Assembly (NCBI GenBank): GCA_964556565.1
Contig: CAZKWF010000023.1
Span: 1-27,935, forward strand
DNA length: 27,935 nucleotides
Origin: SOJZ01 sp964556565
GTDB lineage: Archaea > Thermoproteota > Bathyarchaeia > Bathyarchaeales > Bathyarchaeaceae
Direction: 5' to 3'
Shown: piece after piece, positions 1 through 8,089 of the stretch
Layout: every line of letters begins with the position of its first letter
How positions within the stretch are numbered: position 1 is the stretch's first letter
Position numbers and translations under genes: made by a program
The notes under the pieces: generated by a model
Database searches by the model: none
What the model saw: the letters and a program-made list of their open reading frames with translations, nothing else
What the model was told of the DNA's origin: nothing

Positions 1-176
1 TATTCGGATATATCAGTTCTTCTTATTTCTCCTGAACAGAAGAATGGCAAGAGCTACCTCAAAATCCTTTTTTATCCTTCTATTTAGTTCCCTTTTTAGC
101 TCATATCTTCGACCGGTAGACAGTTCCACACACACGCAAGCCACGTCTAACCGCGAAAAGCAAGATTCATCGATAC

Positions 177-216
177 ATTTATAGTCATCATTTTATGCAC
201 AATCTTGTCAAAGGAG
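177..216 (+). promoter_or_regulatory. hsp20 promoter and ribosome binding site
   Basis: A TATA-like ATTTATA at 177-183 is preceded by a CGAAAAG stretch that resembles a BRE. It lies about 28 bases before a plausible transcription start near 205. AAGGAG at 211-216 is 8 bases before the ATG at 225, which decides the start of the small heat-shock gene. Bases 1-176 hold no gene I can support. Confidence 0.45.
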
Positions 217-224
217 AAAGGCTG

Positions 225-761
225 ATGAGCGAACCTTGGTGGAGACGAAGAAAGAAAAAAAGATCATACCCACGGTTCAATATTTTCGACGAGTTCGACA
301 GACTTGAAGACATGATGGACGAAATGATGAGCAAAGCTTTTGAAACACCGACAGAAAAGGCAAAAGCTTACAGACCTTATGTATACGGTTTTTCAATGTC
401 TATCGGACCCAACGGAAAACCAGTGATCCGAGAATTCGGAAACGTTCAAAAAAGTCGTTTCGGTCCTCAAATTCGAGAAGAACGGGAACCCCTCGTTGAT
501 GTTATGGAGGAGGACAAAGGCGTGGTCATAGTAGCTGAACTCCCAGGCGTGGAAAAAAACGATATACACCTACACACAACCGAAGAACACCTAACAGTTT
601 CAGTTGACACCCCCAAACGAAAATACCATAAAGAACTGGCACTCCCTGCAAAAGTAGACCCCAAATCCGCTCAAGCCTCATACAAGAATGGAGTACTCGA
701 AGTACGTCTGAAAAAACTTGTAGAAAAAAAGTTCAAAGGCGAAACAATCTTCGTAGGATAA
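225..761 (+). CDS. hsp20: Small heat-shock protein, Hsp20/alpha-crystallin family
   Basis: This 178-residue protein should act as an ATP-independent holdase that keeps unfolding proteins soluble in the cytoplasm. The alpha-crystallin domain covers about residues 86-170. It carries the family signatures AELPGVEKNDI and, near the end, YKNGVLEVRL, where G-V-L is the conserved strand signature. The N-terminal arm is basic (WWRRRKKKR) and then acidic and Met-rich, like the disordered oligomerisation arm of the family. The usual C-terminal I-x-I anchor is replaced by ETIFVG. The upstream ATG at 195 is in frame, but AAGGAG is placed correctly only for the ATG at 225. The gene has its own promoter and precedes the ribosomal-protein cluster. 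Confidence 0.9.
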   Translation: MSEPWWRRRKKKRSYPRFNIFDEFDRLEDMMDEMMSKAFETPTEKAKAYRPYVYGFSMSIGPNGKPVIREFGNVQKSRFGPQIREEREPLVDVMEEDKGVVIVAELPGVEKNDIHLHTTEEHLTVSVDTPKRKYHKELALPAKVDPKSAQASYKNGVLEVRLKKLVEKKFKGETIFVG

Positions 762-806
762 TTAAAGAATCCCAAACCTTAAGCACTTAAAGATGAGGTT
801 GAACAC

Positions 807-1235
807 ATGCCCCAAAAACTTCGGAAGACCCGAAAGATGCGCGGCTCTAGAACCCATGGTTACGGTCAGATCGGGCAGCATAGAAAAACTGGCGGAAAAG
901 GCAGACGAAAGGCAGGCCGCCACAAAGCAGGGTGGACGTACGTGATAAAGCATGAGCCAAACTATTTTGGAAAAAGAGGATTCACGTCTCCGCAAAGTCT
1001 GTACCACAAAGCCTCTATCATCAACGTAGGGCAACTCGAAGAACTAACTGATAGATTGGCCAAGGAACAACCAGAACAAAAGAAGAAAAAAACCGTTCTG
1101 GACCTCAACAAACTAGGATACAACAAGCTCTTAGGAATGGGAAACATAACCAGACCCCTCATCGTCAAGATTGCATCTCGCTCAGAAAACGCGGCTAAAA
1201 AAATAGAGAAGGCTGGCGGGCAGATCCTAGAATAG
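807..1235 (+). CDS. rpl15: Large ribosomal subunit protein uL15
   Basis: A 142-residue uL15 of the archaeal/eukaryotic type, a structural protein of the large subunit that contacts 23S rRNA. The N terminus is very basic and Gly-rich (KTRKMRGSRTHGYGQIG, then GGKGRRKAGRHKAGW), the rRNA-threading tail of this family. The C-terminal globular part ends in a domain with ITRPLIVKIASRSENAAKKI. GAGGTT at 795-800 lies 6 bases before the ATG. secY follows 76 bases later, the standard order at the end of the archaeal spc-type ribosomal operon, so the two are probably cotranscribed. Length is normal for archaea. Confidence 0.95.
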   Translation: MPQKLRKTRKMRGSRTHGYGQIGQHRKTGGKGRRKAGRHKAGWTYVIKHEPNYFGKRGFTSPQSLYHKASIINVGQLEELTDRLAKEQPEQKKKKTVLDLNKLGYNKLLGMGNITRPLIVKIASRSENAAKKIEKAGGQILE

Positions 1236-1311
1236 ACATGATTAATTCGTTGAGCTAAAAATTAATTACCAAGGATTGCAACCTGTTTCATGGACAAAGA
1301 AGGAAAAGCGC

Positions 1312-2739
1312 ATGGCCGGTAGATTCCTCAGAATGTTCCAGCCTCTTTCAAGGTTTGTGCCCGAAGTCAGCCCACCTCAGCGCAAGGTAGGATTTAACGA
1401 AAAGCTGTTCTGGACTGCTATGGCATTGGCATTATACCTTGTCATGTCCGAGGTGCCACTATACTTGCCTCTTGGGGCAGAAGGAGGCGATCCCCTTCTT
1501 TATCTCCGAGTAATTTTCGCCTCGAATCGAGGATCCTTGATGGAGCTTGGAATTGGCCCCATAGTAACTGCGGGCATCATTCTACAACTTCTTGTAGGAT
1601 CTAACATGATTGAATGCGACATGTCCAACCCTGATGACCGAGCCCTTTTCACTACTGCTACCAAGGTCTTTTCTATAATCATGATTGGAGTTCAAGCTTC
1701 CGCATACCTAATTGGGGGAATGTATCCCGGCGTAGGTCCAGGTACGGTAAGATCGGTGGTCGTCTTTGTTCAACTCATGTTCGCTGGGATTTTGCTTATG
1801 CTTTTAGATGAATTGTTACAAAAGGGCTGGGGAATTGGAAGCGGAATCAGCCTTTTCATTATGGCAGGAGTGGCTCAAACTATTGCTTGGTCTTGTTTGT
1901 CTCCTTTACCTGCATTTGAAGAGGTTGGAAAACAATCTGGGGCTCTGATTGCTTTCTTTCAAACAATACTAAGTGGTCAGTCGTTGGGTAGTGTCTTTTT
2001 TAGATCTGGAAATAACCCCACCATGCTGGGTTTCATCACGACAATAGCTGTTTTTCTCATAGTAATCTATGCAGAAGGAGTTAGAGTCGAGCTTCCCATC
2101 TCATACGCCCGTTATAGAGGATTTCGCGGCCGATACCCCATTAAACTACTGTATGTATCTAACCTACCCGTGATTTTCGCCTCTGCTCTTTTTGCAAACA
2201 TATATTTCGTATCTCAGCTTCTTTGGAATCAACCTTGGGGCAGAAACAACTTTTGGGTCGGTCTCTTGGGTCAGTATGTAGTAGAAGGAGGACAATCGCA
2301 ACCCGTGGGTGGCCTCGTTTACTACGTGATTTCCCCTCAAAATCTGTCAGATGTTGCAAATGATCCCGTGCGAGCACTTGGATTTATGGCCATCATGATC
2401 GCATTTTGTGTCGTTTTTTCACTCACTTGGCTTGAAGTGGGAGGTTTAGGTCCAAAAATGGTTGCGAAACAACTCATTGACTCAGGAATGCAAATTCCAG
2501 GATTCAGAAGATCGAGTAAACCCATCGAATCACTTCTCAACCGTTACATTCCCACAGTTGCTGTACTCGGAGGGGTTCTAGTAGGGCTAATCGCTTCAGT
2601 TGCGAATTTCTTCGGAGTGTTTGGAACAGGTATGGGTATTTTGCTGGCCGTCGGAATTCTATACCAATATTATCAGCTTCTGATGCAAGAACGCGTCGCA
2701 GAAATGCATCCTGCCTTGAGTCGCTTCCTAGGAGGCTGA
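1312..2739 (+). CDS. secY: Protein translocase subunit SecY
   Basis: SecY is the pore subunit of the SecYE-beta channel that moves proteins across, and inserts them into, the cell membrane. From the ATG at 1312 it has 475 residues and about ten hydrophobic segments, the normal architecture. Visible family blocks are ELGIGPIVTAGIILQLL in the plug/TM2 region, the loop with GWGIGSGISLFIMAGV, and the cytoplasmic RVELPISYARYRGFRGRYP loop that contacts the ribosome. An in-frame ATG at 1276 would add 12 residues, but archaeal SecY proteins normally begin like MAGRFLRMFQPLSRF, and AAGGAAAA lies just before 1312. The adk gene that usually follows secY in archaea is missing here. Confidence 0.95.
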   Translation: MAGRFLRMFQPLSRFVPEVSPPQRKVGFNEKLFWTAMALALYLVMSEVPLYLPLGAEGGDPLLYLRVIFASNRGSLMELGIGPIVTAGIILQLLVGSNMIECDMSNPDDRALFTTATKVFSIIMIGVQASAYLIGGMYPGVGPGTVRSVVVFVQLMFAGILLMLLDELLQKGWGIGSGISLFIMAGVAQTIAWSCLSPLPAFEEVGKQSGALIAFFQTILSGQSLGSVFFRSGNNPTMLGFITTIAVFLIVIYAEGVRVELPISYARYRGFRGRYPIKLLYVSNLPVIFASALFANIYFVSQLLWNQPWGRNNFWVGLLGQYVVEGGQSQPVGGLVYYVISPQNLSDVANDPVRALGFMAIMIAFCVVFSLTWLEVGGLGPKMVAKQLIDSGMQIPGFRRSSKPIESLLNRYIPTVAVLGGVLVGLIASVANFFGVFGTGMGILLAVGILYQYYQLLMQERVAEMHPALSRFLGG

Positions 2740-2871
2740 TGCTGGGTTTCAGGGTTCATGTCTGATGCCTGCATGGTATTAACTTGCGCGTCGGTGAAAA
2801 CGGTTAAAACCGAGAGGAAAAGGTTAAAACTAAAGAGATTGTGGAACTGTTGGGTTAGGTGATATACGATT

Positions 2872-3352
2872 GCTACCTGATTGGCTGTTAACGCCTCCCG
2901 GCTCAACCATATTCATCCTATGCTTTTCTGCAATTATTACACTTATTACATCTCTTGCTAACCGTGTCCTTGTTGATAGGGAACAGATGAACGCATGGCA
3001 ACGTGAAATTCGTGCTTGGACAACTGATTCTAGAAAGGCTCAACGCACTGGAGATAAGAAACTTCTTGCAAAGGTTCAAAAACAACAACGTCGAATCACG
3101 CAGTTGCAAGGTAAAGTGTTCAAGCAATCGCTTAAACCCATGCTTGTCTACTTTGTTCCATTCATGCTTCTTTGGCAACTTTTTCTAATACCGTTATTCG
3201 GCGTAGGCACTATGGCTTATTTTCCTGGATTAAGTGGAGGCTATATCGAATTGCCTCTTTTTATGTGGTATCTCATCTGTTCCTTTGCCTCAGGAACCTT
3301 CATTTCGCGAGCGTTGGGCATACCAATGGGGACATCGGGAGCACCGAGCTAA
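2872..3352 (+). CDS. DUF106 / EMC3-TMCO1-like membrane insertase (archaeal YidC-like)
   Basis: A 160-residue membrane protein of the DUF106 family, the archaeal member of the Oxa1/YidC/EMC3/TMCO1 superfamily, which helps insert membrane proteins. It has one hydrophobic segment near residues 9-30, a basic, Gln-rich, coiled-coil-like cytosolic part (about 31-85), and two hydrophobic segments near 88-110 and 125-150. This three-helix layout with a cytosolic hairpin is the family pattern. The start codon is TTG, whose first base is 2870, so coding covers 2870-3352; GGTGAT at 2858-2863 is a good ribosome site for it. The TAA stop abuts the eL34 ATG, implying translational coupling. It follows secY, as expected for a Sec partner. 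Confidence 0.9.
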
Positions 3353-3622
3353 ATGCCCAAACCCTCTCTACGGACAAAAAGCAGAAGACGTCAGCATCTC
3401 CGGTTGCCTGGAGGACGTATGGAAACTCATTTCAGACGTGAGAAAATCGGTGCTTCATACTGCACTCGATGTGGTCAAATGCTTCTAGGGGTTCCGCGTC
3501 TAACCTCATCGAAACTTCGTAAACTTCCTGCGAGTCAAAGAAGAGTTGAACGTATATATGGCGGTCAGTTGTGCCACAGTTGTATTCGATACTTGTTGAA
3601 GCAGGCTGTGAGAAAGATCTAA
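3353..3622 (+). CDS. rpl34e: Large ribosomal subunit protein eL34
   Basis: An 89-residue eL34, a large-subunit protein found in archaea and eukaryotes but not bacteria. It begins with the very basic MPKPSLRTKSRRRQHLRLPG, followed by a zinc-ribbon-like pair of Cys motifs, CTRC and CHSC, separated by the basic RLTSSKLRKLP block typical of the family. The ATG directly follows the TAA of the DUF106 gene, so translation is probably coupled. eL34 followed by cytidylate kinase and eL14 is a conserved archaeal gene order. Confidence 0.93.
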   Translation: MPKPSLRTKSRRRQHLRLPGGRMETHFRREKIGASYCTRCGQMLLGVPRLTSSKLRKLPASQRRVERIYGGQLCHSCIRYLLKQAVRKI

Positions 3623-3649
3623 TTATCAGAAAGGGCGAGTTGACTAAAC

Positions 3650-4249
3650 ATGAGCCGCTGTAATGAGGAGCGGAAATCGAAGGTTGTGTTGTGTGTATGT
3701 GGAATGACTGGGTGTGGAAAGAGTTCAGTAGCTAAAAGGTTAGCCGAGAAATATGGACTTGAGTATCTTTCTGGTGGGAATGCGCTGAAGGCTTTGGCTG
3801 TTGAAAGGGGTTACAAGTCGGTTGGAAGGGGCTGGTGGGAAAGTGATGAGGGAATGCGGTTCCTTCAACAAAGAGCGAAGGAGTCCAAGTTTGATAAGGA
3901 GGTTGATGAGAAACTTTTGGAGTGGGCGGGGCATGGGAATGTTGTTTTTGATAGCTGGACGATGCCTTGGTTGTTGAAGGAGGGGTTCAAAGTCTGGTTG
4001 GAGGCTTCTGTTGAGGTGAGGACAGGACGTGTTGCGAAGAGAGATGGAATAAGTTTTGAGAGGGCTTTGGTTGCTTTGAAGGAGAAAGATACGAAGACTG
4101 GGATTATCTACAAGAAACTTTATGGGTTTGATTTGGGTGGCGATTTTTCTCCTTTTGATTTGATTTTGGATTCGAATGATTTGAGTGCAGACGAAGTTTT
4201 TAGGACGCTTTGTTTGGTTATGGATCGCGTTGTGTTGGGTATCGATTAG
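3650..4249 (+). CDS. cmk: Cytidylate kinase, archaeal type
   Basis: A 199-residue P-loop kinase that phosphorylates CMP/dCMP to the diphosphate in pyrimidine nucleotide salvage. The Walker A motif is CGMTGCGKSS (about residues 17-26), followed by the substrate-binding block YLSGGNALKALA and a basic lid segment with RVAKRDGISFERAL and KEKDTKTGIIYKKLYG. Assignment rests on this pattern and on position between eL34 and eL14, where archaeal cmk normally lies. The first ATG gives a 12-residue polar lead before the first beta strand (KVVLCVCG); a GTG inside this lead could be the true start. The coding strand is unusually rich in G and T, as in eL14 next to it. Confidence 0.85.
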   Translation: MSRCNEERKSKVVLCVCGMTGCGKSSVAKRLAEKYGLEYLSGGNALKALAVERGYKSVGRGWWESDEGMRFLQQRAKESKFDKEVDEKLLEWAGHGNVVFDSWTMPWLLKEGFKVWLEASVEVRTGRVAKRDGISFERALVALKEKDTKTGIIYKKLYGFDLGGDFSPFDLILDSNDLSADEVFRTLCLVMDRVVLGID

Positions 4250-4305
4250 GTTATAAGTATGGGTGTTTATGATGTTTTCACGCTTCGGATATAATGGAGG
4301 GCTTG

Positions 4306-4590
4306 ATGGTGCCTGCGATTGAGGTTGGTAGGGTTTGTGTGAAGATTGCTGGTCGTGAGACTGGTAGACGTTGCGTTATTGTAGATGTTGTGGACAAGAA
4401 TTTTGTTGTTGTTACTGGTCCTGTTAAGGTGAACGGTGTTAAGCGGAGACGGGTTAACGTTGGTCACATTGAGCCTACGGAGATGAAGGTTAAGATTGGT
4501 AAGGGTGACGGTGACAATGAGGTTGTTGAGGCTTTGAAGGCTGCTGGTTTGTTGGATAAGATGAAAGAGATTGTGAAGCCCAAGCTATAG
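4306..4590 (+). CDS. rpl14e: Large ribosomal subunit protein eL14
   Basis: A 94-residue eL14, a large-subunit protein with an SH3-like, KOW-type beta barrel. The first part (PAIEVGRVCVKIAGRETGRR) and the following CVIVDVVDKNFVVVTGP match the family, then RRRVNVGHIEPTE and a short helical tail. An ATG at 4294 is in frame, but GGAGGG at 4296-4301 overlaps it and serves the ATG at 4306, which also gives the usual MVPAIEVGRV beginning. In many archaea the next gene is the pseudouridine synthase cbf5; here the convergent kinase gene lies there instead, so the cluster ends at this point. Confidence 0.93.
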   Translation: MVPAIEVGRVCVKIAGRETGRRCVIVDVVDKNFVVVTGPVKVNGVKRRRVNVGHIEPTEMKVKIGKGDGDNEVVEALKAAGLLDKMKEIVKPKL

Positions 4591-4654
4591 TGCTCTATGT
4601 GTGACGCCGTCTACCCCGTCTGAGATATGAATCGAATATGTTTCAAATAGAAAG

Positions 4655-5212
4655 TTACGTTTGAAATATTCTTGTTATTGTTTTACAAATTTTTTCTGCG
4701 CACTCTTCTAGACTTTGCTTGTCTGAATCTACTGTGACTTCTGGGTTTTGTGGTTGTTCGTATGGGACGCCTATGCCTGGCACTGTGGTGCTTTTGCCTG
4801 TGAAGGCTTTCTTGTAAATGTCTCTTGGTGCCATGAAGGTTTTGCCTCGTTTGGTCTCTCTTTCTATGCAGATTTCCAGTGGACAGCGGACGTAGGCTTC
4901 TATAAAGCGTGGAATCTGTTTTCTCGCGTGGTCTCGGTATCGTTGGCGGTTGGCGGTAGCATCGATTATGACGTTAACGCCATTCTGGGTGAGAAGCTTA
5001 GAGACAAAGACGATAGAGGCGTAAACCATGTCACGCTCCTTTTCAGAATAAGTGGGTTTAGGAGTAACAACTTTACGTAGCATGTCAATAGAAACAAGTT
5101 GTGCAGAGATACCTTGTTGTTCCAAACGCCTCAGCAATGCTTGGGCAATAACTGACTTACCGCTTCCAGGAAGCCCGGTTAACCAAGCGCACCACCCAGC
5201 TAATTGAGTCAT
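4655..5212 (-). CDS. cysC: Adenylylsulfate-kinase-like P-loop kinase
   Basis: A 185-residue protein of the CysC (APS kinase) family, which phosphorylates adenosine 5'-phosphosulfate to PAPS. Walker A is GLPGSGKS at about residues 13-20. Other family marks are DATANRQRYRDHARKQIPRF, the strand YVRCPLEICIERE and the lid-side GIGVPYEQPQNPEVTVD. The canonical D-G-D-N-x-R substrate motif after the first strand reads SIDMLRK, so the true substrate may differ from APS. GGAGG lies about 10 bases before the ATG. No ATP sulfurylase or PAPS reductase gene is in the window. It converges on the eL14 gene with 64 bases between them. Confidence 0.8.
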   Translation of the reverse strand: MTQLAGWCAWLTGLPGSGKSVIAQALLRRLEQQGISAQLVSIDMLRKVVTPKPTYSEKERDMVYASIVFVSKLLTQNGVNVIIDATANRQRYRDHARKQIPRFIEAYVRCPLEICIERETKRGKTFMAPRDIYKKAFTGKSTTVPGIGVPYEQPQNPEVTVDSDKQSLEECAEKICKTITRIFQT

Positions 5213-5555
5213 AGGTTGAGGACCTCCTTGATTTTAATCACTAATCTATTTTGGAGTCAACTTAATGAATGCAACGGAGCAACAAGTATTTTTACCCATG
5301 GGGATAAAAAGCAATCTAAGACGCTATATGTACCGCTTTATTTCTCGTATAGCCTCCTCCGAGTGCTCTATTTCTCTAAGCATAGTCTTTATCGATTCTA
5401 ATAGTTCGTTAGTCAAAACTACTTATCCTCTTACTTCATAGTTTATAGTAGACCACAAAAATCAAAGTCTTCTTAAAACTCTTTCTCACTCGAACTTTCA
5501 CTCAGAACCCTCGCCAAATAACCTATTGTCACGCCCCCCGCAAAACCATGGAAAT
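5213..5555. other. Gene-poor 343-base gap with a possible microprotein
   Basis: This stretch between the two minus-strand kinase-like genes holds no ordinary gene. I see a T-rich minus-strand stretch after 5324 that could end transcription, TATA-like sequences on the minus strand near 5441-5447 and 5471-5482, and the small reading frame listed at 5324-5416. A plus-strand frame of 58 codons (5265-5441) covers the same bases but encodes a Ser/Ile-rich string without family features. Confidence 0.5.
5324..5416 (-). CDS. Possible 30-residue microprotein
   Basis: A minus-strand TTG-started frame of 30 codons, ending TAG at 5324-5326. GAGGAT at 5425-5430 lies 8 bases before the TTG. The peptide includes LLESIKTMLREIEHSEEA and then IREIKRYI, a charged amphipathic helix typical of real small archaeal proteins rather than random translation. 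TATA-like sites lie upstream. It could also be the remnant of a longer gene or chance. No family is recognised. Confidence 0.3.
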   Translation of the reverse strand: MTNELLESIKTMLREIEHSEEAIREIKRYI

Positions 5556-6662
5556 CTATTGACTCTCAATGTAAGAGTTAACATCCCCCAAAGCAAACCG
5601 CTCAGTCTCAAGCGCATTTCTAATAAAATTAAATAACTTGATCCGCACTTCCAAAGACAGATTCGGATACCAAATAGGCGAAGCTATCACCAGCCCTCTC
5701 CAAGCATAAAAAGGTTGCACCACCTCTAACATTTCCTCATCACCTGTTTTATCCAGATAATTTCTCCAAAACCTATCAAACAACGTTTCAAACGGACCCG
5801 CTAACCGTCCATATGCCTGCAACGAATAAAACAGATAGTTAATCGTCATAGCAGTCACATCATCAGCCGGTTCCCCCCACTCACCCCTGCTACGATCCAA
5901 AACCGTAAAATCCACGCCTTTCCGAAACAGCACATTCCACGGGTGATAATCCCCGTGAACCTGCGCCAAACGGTGCGTCTTACGCTTCAGCTTCCACCTC
6001 CACTCTACACAACGCTTCTCAACCTCACACAAATCCTCCTTACCAATATACTCCAACCCATCCGGATAGCTATCTGTCAAACCCATAATGCACTCCCCGT
6101 GCCCCAATAAATCCCGAATTCGCCTCACATATAATTCAACCTCGCTAGACTTCACTTCATGAATCGTAACCAAATAATCCGACAAAGCCTGACAACGATC
6201 CAAATCCAATCGTGACAACCGCCCACGCCCTCTAATCCTGTCCAAATCCCTGAAATATGGCCAACCCCTCACCATATCTGTAACAATAAAAAACTCCGTA
6301 CAATCACCCAAAGACTTCAACGCCCCCTCCCTAGTAAAAGCGCCAACATCCACGGAGCGAGCATGTTTAGGCAACCTGTTAAAAACGGAGTGCTGCCACA
6401 ACGAGACCTGAGCTCGATCAGAAAAATGGTTATGACCGAAGCCGCTAGGCCGCATAGTCTCTAAAATCACACGTTTCAGTTTCCCATCCATCATAAACTC
6501 GACTTGATAAGGTACACCGTAGCCAAAACCCTTCAACTTCTTCCTAGGCTTCCTTATTCCCACTTTTCGTTTACCCAACTCACCCACATATTGAATCTCC
6601 ACATCCGCCCCATAAACACCACGAAGATACTCGCTCAACTTATCTAACTGCAACTCAGACAT
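5556..6662 (-). CDS. APH-fold phosphotransferase, substrate unknown
   Basis: A 368-residue protein with the aminoglycoside-phosphotransferase/choline-kinase fold. The catalytic loop is HGDYHPWN, with H236, D238 as catalytic base and N243 as metal ligand. The second metal-binding site is LDRSRGEWGEPADDV with D256 in place of the DFG Asp, followed by the conserved acidic PADDV helix start. The N-terminal lobe is rich in Lys/Arg with a GYGVPYQVEF beta segment; the phosphate-binding Lys is not obvious. Such archaeal proteins are often labelled aminoglycoside kinases, but resistance is unlikely and the natural substrate is probably a small metabolite. The coding strand is strongly G/T-biased. It is divergent from ahcY with 112 bases between. 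Confidence 0.75.
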   Translation of the reverse strand: MSELQLDKLSEYLRGVYGADVEIQYVGELGKRKVGIRKPRKKLKGFGYGVPYQVEFMMDGKLKRVILETMRPSGFGHNHFSDRAQVSLWQHSVFNRLPKHARSVDVGAFTREGALKSLGDCTEFFIVTDMVRGWPYFRDLDRIRGRGRLSRLDLDRCQALSDYLVTIHEVKSSEVELYVRRIRDLLGHGECIMGLTDSYPDGLEYIGKEDLCEVEKRCVEWRWKLKRKTHRLAQVHGDYHPWNVLFRKGVDFTVLDRSRGEWGEPADDVTAMTINYLFYSLQAYGRLAGPFETLFDRFWRNYLDKTGDEEMLEVVQPFYAWRGLVIASPIWYPNLSLEVRIKLFNFIRNALETERFALGDVNSYIESQ

Positions 6663-6774
6663 ATTTTCAGCCTCTCAACCCAACTCACAAGCCAAGCAGA
6701 AATAAAACTTTGCATCCACACGTATTCATCTTTTAAATACAGGCGACTAAAAAGAATAGGAAGCGTGAACACCA

Positions 6775-8031
6775 ATGGCAAGCTTCAAAGTAAAAAAAGC
6801 CAGCTTAGCCCCGCAAGGAAGCCTACTCATCGAATGGGCCTCCATGCACATGCCAGTTCTAAACCGAATCAAAAAAAGATTTCAGCAAGAAAAACCACTT
6901 AAAGGTATCCTCTTAGGCGCATGTCTCCATGTAACCAAAGAAACTGGAGTGCTCATAGAAGCACTCATGGCCGGCGGAGCCGACATTGCGCTGTGCGGAT
7001 CCAACCCACTCTCAACCCAAGACGAAGTAGCCGCAACATTAACAGAAAAGGGAATAAACGTGTATGCATGGCGTGGCGAAACCACCGAAGAATACTACTG
7101 GTGCGTCAATAAAGTCGTTGACCACAAGCCACAGATCACGTTGGACGATGGCGCCGACCTCGTAAGCATGGTGCATATGAAAAGAAAAGAAGCTTTGGAA
7201 AACATCAAAGGAGGCACAGAGGAAACAACCACAGGGGTCATGCGGTTGCGGGCTATGGAAAAAACAGGCGCCCTTAGATACCCTATCATAGCCGTGAATG
7301 ATGCATACACGAAATACTTGTTCGACAATCGCTACGGTACAGGACAGAGCACCTTGGATGGAATACTCCGTGCCACAAATATCTTGTTGGCTGGGAAAAA
7401 CTTTGTCGTATGCGGCTACGGATGGTGCGGTCGAGGACTAGCCTTCCGGGCTAGGGGCATGGGCGCAAACGTGATCGTCACCGAGGTGAATCCGACTAGA
7501 GCTCTTGAGGCGGTCATGGACGGCTTCCGTGTAACAGCTATGGATGAGGCGTCTGAGATAGGCGACATCTTCGTAACCGCCACAGGAGACCTCAACGTCG
7601 TCAGAAAAGAACATATGCTCATGATGAAAAATGGTGCCATCCTCGCCAACAGCGGACACTTCAACGTAGAAATCAACATATCCGACTTGGAAAGTATCTC
7701 ATCTTCAGAGCGAACTATCCGCCCAAACCTAGAAGAGTACACTCTTCAAAACGGGAGGAGACTCTATCTGCTAGCTGAAGGAAGACTCGTAAATCTCGCA
7801 GCAGCAGAAGGTCACCCATCCGAAGTGATGGACATGTCTTTTGCAAACCAAGCCTTATGCGTTGAATTTCTAGCGAAAAAGGGGAAGATGGAACCGAAGG
7901 TTTACCTGGTGCCTAAAGAAATTGATGAACTCGTAGCCAGCCTTAAATTGAAGGCGATGAATGTGAAGATTGATGAGCTTACAGAAGAGCAAAAGAAGTA
8001 TATCGTCGGTTGGGAAGCTGGAACCATCTGA
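6775..8031 (+). CDS. ahcY: S-adenosylhomocysteine hydrolase
   Basis: Adenosylhomocysteinase (418 residues) reversibly splits S-adenosylhomocysteine into adenosine and homocysteine, removing the inhibitory product of methyltransferases. The NAD-binding Rossmann motif is GYGWCGRGLAFRARGMGA. Substrate-side blocks are LDDGADLVS, GGTEETTTGVMRLRAME (with T-T-T contacting NAD) and NDAYTKYLFDNRYGTGQS, which carries the K and D that bind the ribose. The AEGRLVNLAAAEGHPSEVMDMSF block closes the active site. The protein lacks the C-terminal K-x-x-x-Y tail of bacterial and eukaryotic enzymes, as is normal for archaeal ones. A TATA-like CTTTTAAATA lies near 6728-6739. Homologues in archaea may also handle S-inosylhomocysteine. 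Confidence 0.95.
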   Translation: MASFKVKKASLAPQGSLLIEWASMHMPVLNRIKKRFQQEKPLKGILLGACLHVTKETGVLIEALMAGGADIALCGSNPLSTQDEVAATLTEKGINVYAWRGETTEEYYWCVNKVVDHKPQITLDDGADLVSMVHMKRKEALENIKGGTEETTTGVMRLRAMEKTGALRYPIIAVNDAYTKYLFDNRYGTGQSTLDGILRATNILLAGKNFVVCGYGWCGRGLAFRARGMGANVIVTEVNPTRALEAVMDGFRVTAMDEASEIGDIFVTATGDLNVVRKEHMLMMKNGAILANSGHFNVEINISDLESISSSERTIRPNLEEYTLQNGRRLYLLAEGRLVNLAAAEGHPSEVMDMSFANQALCVEFLAKKGKMEPKVYLVPKEIDELVASLKLKAMNVKIDELTEEQKKYIVGWEAGTI

Positions 8032-8089
8032 ACGAGACGTAAACTTTATAATGGGTTGCATTCATAAAAAGGGCTAAATTGGTGGTCAT

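Noticed and set aside
1..160. Minus-strand frame encoding a Lys/Arg-rich peptide ending in LLFRRNKKN
   Set aside because: Only GTG is available as start, no ribosome site precedes it, and its upstream part contains several improbable Cys residues.
2758..2862. 34-codon plus-strand frame in the gap where adk is expected, stop overlapping the DUF106 ribosome site
   Set aside because: The peptide is Cys/Lys-rich with no family features and no ribosome site; it does not resemble any part of adenylate kinase.
5265..5441. 58-codon plus-strand frame with GGAG eight bases upstream
   Set aside because: The encoded string is Ser/Ile-rich without structure, and the antisense frame at 5324-5416 looks more like protein.
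3650..6662. Apparent GC-skew flip (G-rich then C-rich plus strand), as at a replication origin or terminus
   Set aside because: It follows gene direction: cmk, eL14 and the phosphotransferase all have G/T-rich coding strands. The kinase gene between them is nearly neutral, and there is no cdc6/orc1 gene or repeated origin box.
5556..6662. Antibiotic-resistance aminoglycoside kinase
   Set aside because: Only the general fold and catalytic loop match; the context is archaeal housekeeping, and no mobile element is near.
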